Origin: Rhizobium cauense
GTDB lineage: Bacteria; Pseudomonadota; Alphaproteobacteria; Rhizobiales; Rhizobiaceae
Direction of reading: 5' to 3'
NCBI RefSeq assembly: GCF_019511525.1
Contig: NZ_JAEUAT010000008.1
Location: 248,001 to 312,000 of the forward strand
DNA length: 64,000 nucleotides
How positions within the stretch are numbered: the first letter of the stretch is position 1; every line of letters starts with the position of its first letter. Shown here one piece after another: positions 8,426 through 16,727 of this stretch. Both the position numbers and the translations under genes were made by a program. Below the pieces are notes generated by a model that had not been told where the DNA came from, ran no database searches, and saw only the letters and a list, made by a program, of their open reading frames with translations.

Positions 8426-9211
8426 TCAGCGGTAACCGGCTTCGCCGGCCTGGTGCAGACGCGGGCCGCGTTCGACGATCGGCTCGAGAGCCTTTTCGAC
8501 CGGAACATTCGGTGCGTCGGTGATGCTCTTCAGATCGCCTTGCGGGTTATATGCCCATTTCACGCCGTTGATGAGTACCTTCTGGACGTTGGCATCATGA
8601 TAGGTCGGATAGGTCTCATGGCCGGGGCGGAAGTAGAAAATGTTGCCGGCGCCGCGGCGCCAGGTGAGGCCCGAACGGAAGACTTCGCCACCCTGGAACC
8701 AGGAGATGAAGACGGTTTCCAGCGGCTCCGGCACGGAGAACTGCTCGCCGTACATTTCCTCGTTTTCGAGGACGAAGTTTTCATCGATGCCGGCTGCGAT
8801 CGGGTGACGCGGGTTGATCGTCCACAGACGCTCGCGCTCGCCGGCTTCGCGCCACTTCAGCGCGCAGGGCGTGCCCATCAGGCGCTTGAAGATCTTCGAG
8901 AAGTGGCCGGAGTGCAGGACCAGCAGGCCCATGCCTTCCCAGACGCGCTTGGCGACACGCTCGACGACGACGTCGGAGACCGCGCCGTGGTCCTTGTGAC
9001 CCCACCAGGTGAGGACATCGGTTTCGGCAAGGCGCGCTTCTGTCAGGCCGTGCTCGGGCTCCTGCAGCGTTGCCGTGGTCGCCTGGATCGCCGGATCGGA
9101 GTTCAGCGCGTTGGCGATGGTGGTGTGCATGCCTTCGGGGTAAATGCCCCGAACGATCTCGTTGGTGTTTTCATGGATGTTTTCACCCCAGACAATGGTG
9201 CGAATAGGCAA
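8426..9211 (-). CDS. thuA: ThuA, trehalose utilisation protein
   Basis: 261-residue ThuA-family protein with a class I glutamine-amidotransferase-like fold: VLTWWGHKDHGAV, LLVLHSGHFSKIF and GNIFYFRPGHETYPTY are family hallmarks. The start appears to be TTG at 9211, with GGAG seven bases upstream; no in-frame ATG lies near the N-terminus. With ThuB it processes trehalose, maltose or sucrose after uptake, as shown in S. meliloti. A gap of 75 bp separates it from thuK, the widest after thuE-thuF in the operon. Amidotransferase chemistry is not expected; members act in sugar oxidation. Confidence 0.93.
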   Translation of the reverse strand: MPIRTIVWGENIHENTNEIVRGIYPEGMHTTIANALNSDPAIQATTATLQEPEHGLTEARLAETDVLTWWGHKDHGAVSDVVVERVAKRVWEGMGLLVLHSGHFSKIFKRLMGTPCALKWREAGERERLWTINPRHPIAAGIDENFVLENEEMYGEQFSVPEPLETVFISWFQGGEVFRSGLTWRRGAGNIFYFRPGHETYPTYHDANVQKVLINGVKWAYNPQGDLKSITDAPNVPVEKALEPIVERGPRLHQAGEAGYR

Positions 9212-9286
9212 GGTCTTGCTCCTTCATGCGGATGGTGGATCGACCTCGATGGGAGGCGAGGCGGATCCTGTGGTTTTGGGTAGATG

Positions 9287-10315
9287 TCAGGCCGCGCCCT
9301 TGAGGGATATTCTTTCGAGCGCGCGTCCGGATTGGTCGAAACGGTGGACCGAGCCCTGAACCGGGGCGACGCCCAGTTTCTGGCCGGGTTGATGGCTCGA
9401 TACGCCGGTCTCGCGAACGACAAGCGGCTCCGATGTGCCGATGTCGAGATAGACGAAGCTGTCCGAGCCGAGAATTTCGGAATGAATGACGGTGCCGCTC
9501 CAGGCGGCGTCCTGCTGAACGATCTCCATATGCTCGGCGCGGACGCCGATGGTGTGGGCATTGTAGGGCGCCGAGAACTCACCGGTCAGGAAGTTCATTT
9601 TCGGTGAACCGATGAAGCCGGCGACGAAAACGGAATTCGGCGTCTCGTAGAGTTCGAGCGGCGTGCCGACCTGCTCGACGACGCCGTCACGCAGAACGCA
9701 GATACGGTCTGCGAGCGTCATTGCCTCGACCTGGTCGTGGGTGACGTAGATCATCGTCGTGCCGTGCATGCTGCGGTGAAGCTTGGCGATCTCCAGGCGC
9801 GTCGCGACGCGCAGCGCCGCATCAAGGTTCGACAGTGGCTCGTCGAAGAGGAAGACCTTGGGATCGCGGACGATGGCGCGGCCGATCGCGACACGCTGGC
9901 GCTGGCCGCCCGACAGCTGGCGCGGCAGGCGTTCGAGATAGGGCGACAGCTGCAGCATGCCGGCGGCCTGCTCGACACGAGCCTTGCATTCTTCCTTCGT
10001 GCGTCCTGACAGCTTCATGCCGAAGGCCATGTTCTCGAACACGGTCATATGCGGATAGAGCGCATAGGATTGGAACACCATGGCGATGCCGCGCTTCGAC
10101 GGTGCGTAGCGGTTGACCGCCTCGCCATCGAAGGAAAGCGTACCCGAGCTGATGTCTTCCAGCCCGGAGATCAGCCGCAGCAGCGTGGACTTGCCGCAGC
10201 CGGACGGGCCGACGAAGACCATGAACTCGCCCTTGCGGATATCGAGCGAGACCCCCTTGATGACTTCAAGCGCACCGAAGCTCTTTCTTACATTGTCGAG
10301 TCGAATCTGTGCCAT
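9287..10315 (-). CDS. thuK: ThuK, ABC transporter ATPase for trehalose uptake
   Basis: 342-residue MalK/UgpC-type ATPase. Walker A is GPSGCGKST near residue 40, the Q-loop is in MVFQSYALYP, the signature is LSGGQRQRVAIGRA and Walker B is VFLFDEP, followed by SNLD and the switch histidine in VTHDQVEA. A C-terminal TOBE/regulatory region (about 240-340) follows, as in carbohydrate importers. It powers ThuF and ThuG from the cytoplasmic face. It lies 12 bp after thuG. Members of this group sometimes energise more than one sugar importer; I see no sign of that here. Confidence 0.93.
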   Translation of the reverse strand: MAQIRLDNVRKSFGALEVIKGVSLDIRKGEFMVFVGPSGCGKSTLLRLISGLEDISSGTLSFDGEAVNRYAPSKRGIAMVFQSYALYPHMTVFENMAFGMKLSGRTKEECKARVEQAAGMLQLSPYLERLPRQLSGGQRQRVAIGRAIVRDPKVFLFDEPLSNLDAALRVATRLEIAKLHRSMHGTTMIYVTHDQVEAMTLADRICVLRDGVVEQVGTPLELYETPNSVFVAGFIGSPKMNFLTGEFSAPYNAHTIGVRAEHMEIVQQDAAWSGTVIHSEILGSDSFVYLDIGTSEPLVVRETGVSSHQPGQKLGVAPVQGSVHRFDQSGRALERISLKGAA

Positions 10316-10327
10316 ATCGTGCTTTCT

Positions 10328-11158
10328 TCAACCTTTGACGCCGCCGGCAGTCAGGCCGGAAATGATGCGCCGCTGGAATATCAGGACCAGGACAACGACA
10401 GGGACCGTAACGATGACGGATGCTGCCATGATGTTGCCCCACGGGATTTCGAACTGGCTGCCGCCCGAAAGCAGGGCGATGGCAACCGGCACCGTTCGCT
10501 GAGCGTCCGATGAGGTGAATGTTAGGGCGAAGAGGAATTCGTTCCAGGCCGTAATGAAGGCAAGCAGGCCGGTTGTGACCAGTGCCGGCCACATCAGCGG
10601 CATGAAAACCTGGGTGATGATGACCCACGGCGAGGCGCCATCGACGATCGCCGCTTCCTCGATTTCAATGGGCAGATCGCGCATGAAGGTGGTCAGAACC
10701 CAGACCGTGAAGGGCAGGGTAAAGATCATGTAGGAGAAGATCAGCGCGAACGGCGTGTTGAAGATGCCGATCCAGCGGATCAGCTCGAACAGGCCGGCGA
10801 GTACGGCGATCTGCGGGAACATCGAGACCGACAGGATCGTCAGCATCAGCAGCGCGCGACCGCGGAAATTGACGCGGGCAAGCGCATAGGATGCGGTGAC
10901 GGCGAGCAGCAGGGAGGCGGCGACAACGAGGATGGCGACGAGCAGCGAGTTGCCGAGGCTGCGGATGAAGCTGCCCGTGGTCAGGACTGTCGTGTAGTTG
11001 GTGAGCGAGATCGAGGTTGGCCAGTAATTGACCTCGAAGAGGGCCGTGCCGGCTTTGAAGCTCGTCAGGATCGCATAGTAGAACGGGAAGACAGCGATGA
11101 TGACGATAACGGTGACGAGCAGGTAGAAGAGCGTGTTCTTGGTCAGGGTCAGCAGCAT
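10328..11158 (-). CDS. thuG: ThuG, trehalose ABC transporter permease
   Basis: 276-residue MalG-type inner-membrane permease with about six membrane segments and the EAA motif EEAAIVDGASPWVIITQVFMPL, the ThuK coupling site. I chose ATG at 11158: it shares its A with the thuF stop in the overlap TGATG, a classic coupling signal; a start at 11197 would run deep into thuF. It forms the translocation pore with ThuF. The C-terminal pattern FQRRIISGLTAGGVKG is normal for this family. Confidence 0.93.
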   Translation of the reverse strand: MLLTLTKNTLFYLLVTVIVIIAVFPFYYAILTSFKAGTALFEVNYWPTSISLTNYTTVLTTGSFIRSLGNSLLVAILVVAASLLLAVTASYALARVNFRGRALLMLTILSVSMFPQIAVLAGLFELIRWIGIFNTPFALIFSYMIFTLPFTVWVLTTFMRDLPIEIEEAAIVDGASPWVIITQVFMPLMWPALVTTGLLAFITAWNEFLFALTFTSSDAQRTVPVAIALLSGGSQFEIPWGNIMAASVIVTVPVVVLVLIFQRRIISGLTAGGVKG

Positions 11159-12144
11159 CAGCGTTCGCTCCCACCGAGTTTGACGCGACCGAGCCACATG
11201 TAGAGCACGGTGATCGTCGCGATGATCAGGAAGAGCACCGTCGAGGCCGTTGCTCCGTAGGCGAACTTGTCGAAGTCGAAGAGGTTCTCGCGCGCCATGA
11301 CCGACATGGTCTTTGTCTGCGCATTGTTCGGCGTCAGCACGTAAATCAGGTCGAAGATGCGCAGGGCGTCGAGCATGCGGAAGATCACGGCGACCATGAT
11401 GGCTGGGCGGACCAGCGGCAGGGTCAGGCGCCAGAACACCTTGATCGGATTGATGCCATCGATCTTGGCCGCCTCGTAGATATCGGCGGGGACCATCTGC
11501 AGGCCGGCAAGGATCAGAAGTGCCATGAAGGGCGTGGTCTTCCAGACGTCGACGATCAGAACGGCGATCATCGCCGTCTCCGGATTGGCGGTCCAGGCGA
11601 TCTTCTGGGTGATCAGGCCCGCGCCGAGCAGGATGTCATTGAGGATGCCGAACTGGTCGTTGAGCATCCAGGCCCACATCTTGGCGGAAACGATGGTCGG
11701 AATCGCCCAGGGAATAAGGATGGCGGCGCGCACGATGCCGCGGCCGGGGAAATTCGCGTTCAGCACCAGAGCGACGATGAGGCCGAGGATGGTCTCGATG
11801 GTCACCGACAGAAGCGCAAACTTCATCGTGTTCCAGACCGCTTTCCACCAGTTCGGGTCGGCGAGCAGGCCGTTGTAGACCGTGCGGCCACTCTTCAGCG
11901 TGACCCACGAGAGATAGTTCTTGAAGCCGACGAATTCAGCGCCGCCGAGATTGGTGAGCGATGCGTTCGTGAAGCTGAAATAGATCGTTCTGAAAAGCGG
12001 CCATCCGGCAACGACGGCCAGGATGAACAGGGTGGGAGCCAGGAATATCCAGGCGGAACGGATGCGCTCGGAGCGCAAGTCCGACGAGGTATTGACGGCG
12101 CGCGCTCGCGATCCGACGCTTGAGGAAACTGCGGCTTCAGTCAT
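11158..12144 (-). CDS. thuF: ThuF, trehalose ABC transporter permease
   Basis: 328-residue MalF-type inner-membrane permease. A hydrophilic N-terminal tail of about 30 residues precedes the first membrane segment (FLAPTLFILAVVAGWPLF), and the EAA loop reads YEAAKIDGINPIKVFWRLTLPL. It pairs with ThuG. The gene lies 85 bp after thuE, and a perfect hairpin (12193-12218) occupies that gap. Start ATG at 12144 has only a weak ribosome site, consistent with lower expression than thuE. Confidence 0.93.
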   Translation of the reverse strand: MTEAAVSSSVGSRARAVNTSSDLRSERIRSAWIFLAPTLFILAVVAGWPLFRTIYFSFTNASLTNLGGAEFVGFKNYLSWVTLKSGRTVYNGLLADPNWWKAVWNTMKFALLSVTIETILGLIVALVLNANFPGRGIVRAAILIPWAIPTIVSAKMWAWMLNDQFGILNDILLGAGLITQKIAWTANPETAMIAVLIVDVWKTTPFMALLILAGLQMVPADIYEAAKIDGINPIKVFWRLTLPLVRPAIMVAVIFRMLDALRIFDLIYVLTPNNAQTKTMSVMARENLFDFDKFAYGATASTVLFLIIATITVLYMWLGRVKLGGSER

Positions 12145-12192
12145 GAGGTACCCGCTTCTTGAGGCGATTTGACGATGGCGGCTTCGGGGAAG

Positions 12193-12218
12193 GGCAGCGG
12201 CGAATGCCCGCCGCTGCC
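12193..12218. terminator. Hairpin between thuE and thuF
   Basis: GGCAGCGGCG pairs perfectly with CGCCGCTGCC around a 6-base loop. No U-run follows on the transcribed (minus) strand, so it is better seen as an mRNA 3'-stabiliser or partial attenuator after the binding-protein gene than as a full terminator. Confidence 0.6.
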
Positions 12219-12229
12219 GATGCCGTCGG

Positions 12230-13495
<1,266 letters not shown>

Positions 13496-13525
13496 ATCTT
13501 CCTCCCAAAAGAACCAAACATTGGA

Positions 13526-13544
13526 AAAATTGAAAACGGTTTGG
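13526..13544. promoter_or_regulatory. ThuR operator-like repeat, thuE side
   Basis: AAAATTGAAAACGGTTTGG, with a core resembling LacI-family operators (TGAAAACG-TTT). It lies 31 bp upstream of thuE and is repeated exactly at 13701-13719. Confidence 0.65.
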
Positions 13545-13700
13545 CTGGAAAAAACTGTCAGAAGGTCGATATTGAGTCAAGCGGGCACTCATGTCAAAGT
13601 CGCACAACCATGATCACATATTGATAACAAAGCAAAATCATACAGATGCTGCTCAATTGGGTTGTGGGAAAAGATCGAAAAGCGTTGCTCGGGAATATCT

Positions 13701-13719
13701 AAAATTGAAAACGGTTTGG
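13701..13719. promoter_or_regulatory. ThuR operator-like repeat, thuR side
   Basis: The same 19 bases as at 13526, on the same strand, exactly 175 bp away and 90 bp upstream of thuR. The pair fits a LacI-type repressor binding two sites in the 314-bp divergent region. Confidence 0.65.
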
Positions 13720-13809
13720 TTCTTTGTAAGCTGCTATGCTTAGGCCATAAGAAAGATAACGCTTGGCGGGAACCAGCCAGACATACCAGCACGAAAGACG
13801 CAATGTTGC

Positions 13810-14835
13810 ATGAAGCTTAAAGAGTTCGCGAAACAGGTCGGACTGTCGCCAACGACAGTCAGTCGTGCGCTGAGTGGTTACCCCGAGGTGAGCGAGACGA
13901 CGCGGGCACGTGTCGAGGAAGCTGCTGCCAGGCTCGGCTACAGCCCGAACGTCAACGCCGTCCGGCTGAAGACCGGGCGCGCGGGCGCGATTGGTGTGGT
14001 AATGGGGCGGGCCGGCGAATTTCACTTCGCGGAATTCATGGCCGGCATGGCCGAGCGGCTGGTCGCGGAAGAGACCGACATTCTCGTTATACCGATGGCG
14101 GATCCGAATCAGGACGACGAGATGCAACTCTACCGCCGGCTTGTGGAGAGCAGGCGTGTCGACGCGATTATCGTGCACTCGCCCAAACCCAATGACGAGC
14201 GCATCGCGCTTCTCCACGAACTCGGTATGCCGTTCCTTGTTCATGGTCGGTCAGCCATCGACGTGCCCCACGCCTGGCTAGATATCGACAACGAAGCCGC
14301 GATCCAGCGCGCGACGTCGCATCTGATCGATCTCGGTCATCGGCGAATTGCCATGATCAACGGTCGCCCGGGGGCGACCTACGCTCTTCACCGGGAGACC
14401 GGCTTCCGCAAGGCCCTACAAATTCATGGCATTGAGCCTGATCCACAGCTGATGGCGAGCGGGAACTTCACCGACGAGCTTGGCTTCCGTTTTGCGCGCT
14501 CCTTCCTCGAACAGCCCAACCCGCCAACGGCCTTCGTCGCCGGATCCATGATGACGGCGCTCGGCGTCTATCGCGCGGCCCGGTCGCTGGGGCTTCAGAT
14601 TGGCCGGGACGTCTCGGTCATCGCTCACGACGACGTCTTCCCGTATCTCACGGCGGATAACATGGTCCCGTCGCTTTCGGCGACGCGGTCTTCGATGCGC
14701 GCGGCCGGAACGCGATGCGCAGATCTTGTGCTGCAGCTGCTGTCTGGGCGGTCGCCGCTTGAGATTCACGAGTTGTGGCCCGTCGAACTGATCCTGCGCG
14801 AATCGACCGGACCTGCCGGCCAGTCCCCGTCCTGA
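13810..14835 (+). CDS. thuR: ThuR, LacI-family regulator of trehalose uptake
   Basis: 341-residue LacI/GalR regulator. The N-terminal HTH is KLKEFAKQVGLSPTTVSRAL and the hinge is ARLGYSPNVNAVRLKTG, followed by a periplasmic-binding-protein-like sugar-sensing domain (about 60-335). It diverges from thuE, as in the known thu loci, where ThuR represses thuEFGKAB until the disaccharide is present. The binding sites are probably the 19-bp repeats at 13526 and 13701. The ribosome site before ATG at 13810 is weak, as is common for repressors. Confidence 0.9.
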   Translation: MKLKEFAKQVGLSPTTVSRALSGYPEVSETTRARVEEAAARLGYSPNVNAVRLKTGRAGAIGVVMGRAGEFHFAEFMAGMAERLVAEETDILVIPMADPNQDDEMQLYRRLVESRRVDAIIVHSPKPNDERIALLHELGMPFLVHGRSAIDVPHAWLDIDNEAAIQRATSHLIDLGHRRIAMINGRPGATYALHRETGFRKALQIHGIEPDPQLMASGNFTDELGFRFARSFLEQPNPPTAFVAGSMMTALGVYRAARSLGLQIGRDVSVIAHDDVFPYLTADNMVPSLSATRSSMRAAGTRCADLVLQLLSGRSPLEIHELWPVELILRESTGPAGQSPS

Positions 14836-15113
14836 CATACCAAGCGGAGCTATATCTGCCGGCTTGGCAGTGGGTAGAATATCGCGCGTTTTCTCGAAAC
14901 GATGGAAAGACGATTTCCGCGTCTGAAGAATTTCAGTGCCTGGTTGATTGAGCACGCGGCCCCAAACCCGCATATTAGTTATGGTTGCTCGTGCATGTCG
15001 GCCATTCCTCCCGGTCGATGGGCAACTGTTCCCTCTGGAGGTTTTTGACCTTCGTATCTCGGCCATCGTGCAAGCGGTGGCTTTTTTTTGCCCATTACGC
15101 CGCGCAAGAACTC
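14836..15113. other. Intergenic region between thuR and the repair island
   Basis: About 280 bp after thuR. It holds a weak inverted repeat (CCAAGC at 14840 pairing with GCTTGG at 14862) and a T-rich stretch near 15081. No credible gene is seen; an open frame read across it is only the extension of the gene at 15170. Confidence 0.5.
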
Positions 15114-15138
15114 GGAACATTCAGGTGTGGCTTCCGTT
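15114..15138 (+). promoter_or_regulatory. EcfG/RpoE2-type promoter upstream of the 118-aa gene
   Basis: GGAAC (15114-15118), 16 bases, then CGTT (15135-15138): an exact match to the alphaproteobacterial general-stress promoter GGAAC-N16/17-CGTT. Transcription would start near 15144, 26 bases before the ATG at 15170, leaving room for its AAGGAG site. Confidence 0.75.
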
Positions 15139-15169
15139 CTCCTCGATGCAAGAGCTGAAGGAGAGTGTC

Positions 15170-15526
15170 ATGCAGGTTGTCGGCACACAGGTCATCCCGG
15201 AAAAGGGCGGCAAGCTCGGCTTCATAATTGAATTCGTTGGTGACGGTGGAGAGGTCGTCTCGGTTCAACTGCGCAACGACGAGAAGCAATCCATCAACTC
15301 GATCAACGCGATCGAACGGGCCAAGGCGGTTATGTTGGAAATGGCTGCAGCGGAGACCGGCAACGGCGCCCCGGGGCGCATGGCGACGCGACCGAGCGCG
15401 AGGACAGCTGGCGATCAGAGCGCCATGGAGGAGCAACTGGACGAAGGGCTGGAAGGTACGTTTCCGGCAAGTGACCCAGTTTCCGCAACCGGATCCACGA
15501 TCCCGACCGCTCCTGCCAAACACTGA
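15170..15526 (+). CDS. Small stress-linked protein, 118 aa
   Basis: 118-residue protein of unknown function. ATG at 15170 is preceded by AAGGAGAG at ideal spacing; an upstream in-frame start at 14948 would lie before the promoter at 15114 and is rejected. The N-terminal half (QVIPEKGGKLGFIIEFVGD, then SVQLRNDEKQSINSINAIERAK) suggests a beta-rich segment followed by a helix. The C-terminus contains LDEGLEGTFPASDPVSAT, a short motif I recognise from other small rhizobial proteins of no known role. No signal peptide or membrane segment is seen. It is the first gene behind an EcfG-type promoter and is upstream of the Ku-LigD unit, so a stress role is inferred. Confidence 0.7.
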   Translation: MQVVGTQVIPEKGGKLGFIIEFVGDGGEVVSVQLRNDEKQSINSINAIERAKAVMLEMAAAETGNGAPGRMATRPSARTAGDQSAMEEQLDEGLEGTFPASDPVSATGSTIPTAPAKH

Positions 15527-15551
15527 CGGCGAGCCCCAAGCGTGATTGTCT

Positions 15552-15576
15552 GGAACTTTTTTGCCTTCAATGTGTT
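15552..15576 (+). promoter_or_regulatory. EcfG-like promoter upstream of the small ORF-Ku1-ligD unit
   Basis: GGAAC (15552-15556), 16 bases, then TGTT (15573-15576); the -10 differs from CGTT at one base. Transcription would start near 15582, giving a 70-base leader to the ATG at 15651. Confidence 0.5.
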
Positions 15577-15650
15577 GAATCCCTTCGTTGCAGACGCGGG
15601 CGGGTCATCAGGTGGCACACATCCGAAAAATCGATCGCAAAAGCGGGCAG

Positions 15651-15881
15651 ATGGATGCTCGAGATCGGCTGATTGTCGCGCTCTACGCGCAACTAAGGGC
15701 CGAGCGGCAGACGCGCGAAACGCTGGAATGGGTCATCCGCAATGGGGGCTTGTCCAAAGAAGTGCTCGAGGCGATCGCCGCCGATCCCGTTCCGGTCGTT
15801 ACCGGCGATGACATCGCATCTGTCGAGAAGATCATAGCGATAGACGAACGACGCAAGCGCAAACTGCAAAACGACAACTGA
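15651..15881 (+). CDS. Small hypothetical protein upstream of Ku1
   Basis: 76-residue charged protein with no signal peptide or membrane segment: a helical N-terminus (RDRLIVALYAQLRAERQTRE) and a basic tail ending RRKRKLQND. I chose ATG at 15651; an in-frame start at 15588 would fall about six bases after the predicted transcript start. It ends 10 bp before Ku1, so it is probably the first gene of the ORF-Ku1-ligD transcript. I do not recognise the family. Its position suggests an accessory role in stress-induced end joining, but that is guilt by association. Confidence 0.55.
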   Translation: MDARDRLIVALYAQLRAERQTRETLEWVIRNGGLSKEVLEAIAADPVPVVTGDDIASVEKIIAIDERRKRKLQNDN

Positions 15882-15891
15882 GGGGGATGTC

Positions 15892-16725
15892 ATGGCAGGT
15901 CGGGCAAGCTGGAAAGGCCATCTAAAGGTGGGAGACCTTGTCTGCAGCGTGGGGCTATATACTGCAGTTTCGACCTCGGACCGCATCTCATTCAACATCA
16001 TCAACCGGAAGACTGGCCATCGGGTCGAGCGGCAGTTCGTCGACAGCGAGACCGGCAAGGCCGTTGAGCGGGACGATCAGGTGAAGGGATATCAGCTGGA
16101 CAATGGCGAATACATCGTCATTGAGGGTGATGAGATCGCCGGCGTCATGCCGGAAAGCGACAAGGTCCTGAATGTTCAGAATTTCGTGCCATACAGCGAA
16201 ATCAACAAGCTCTATTTCGACAAACCCTACTACCTGGCGCCCGTCAGCGAGGATGACGAAGAGGCGCTCGGGCTGATCGCCCGTGCGATGCGCGATCAGA
16301 AGGTCGCGGCGATCGCGGAAGCGGTGCTTTTCCGCCGCAATCGTACGGTTCTGATCCGGCCGCAGGACGACTACATCATCGCGACGACCCTGAGCTTCGA
16401 CTATGAGGTGCGTAAGCCGGATACGGTCTTCAAGGACATTCCTGAGATGAAGTTCGACAAGGAGATGCTCGAGCTGGCCGGGCATATCATCGGAACGAAA
16501 AAGGGCACCTTCGTTCCCCAGGAATACGAGGATCGATACGAGATGGCGCTCTCGGAGCTGGTCAAGGCGAAGATCGAGGGCCGGGAGTTGCCGAAGGCCA
16601 AGCCGAAGCCGCAAGGCAAGGTCATCGATCTCATGGATGCCCTGAGACAGAGCGCCAAGTTGAGCGCTAAGCCGCGCGCCGGAAAGGCGGCGCGAGCCGA
16701 TAGCGGGCAGACGAAGGCGAGCTGA
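15892..16725 (+). CDS. Ku protein, non-homologous end joining (paralogue 1)
   Basis: 277-residue bacterial Ku. The N-terminus WKGHLKVGDLVCSVGLYTA and the segments FNIINRKTGHRVERQFVD and FVPYSEINKLYFDKPYYLAP match the Ku core beta barrel that encircles DNA ends. The C-terminus has KVIDLMDALRQS followed by a basic tail, the region known in bacterial Ku to recruit LigD. GAGGGGG precedes the ATG. It is 2 bp upstream of ligD, so the two are co-transcribed. It binds double-strand breaks and bridges ends for LigD. A second Ku gene lies just beyond ligD; the two share the MDAL tail motif but differ widely elsewhere. Confidence 0.95.
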   Translation: MAGRASWKGHLKVGDLVCSVGLYTAVSTSDRISFNIINRKTGHRVERQFVDSETGKAVERDDQVKGYQLDNGEYIVIEGDEIAGVMPESDKVLNVQNFVPYSEINKLYFDKPYYLAPVSEDDEEALGLIARAMRDQKVAAIAEAVLFRRNRTVLIRPQDDYIIATTLSFDYEVRKPDTVFKDIPEMKFDKEMLELAGHIIGTKKGTFVPQEYEDRYEMALSELVKAKIEGRELPKAKPKPQGKVIDLMDALRQSAKLSAKPRAGKAARADSGQTKAS

Positions 16726-16727
16726 CA

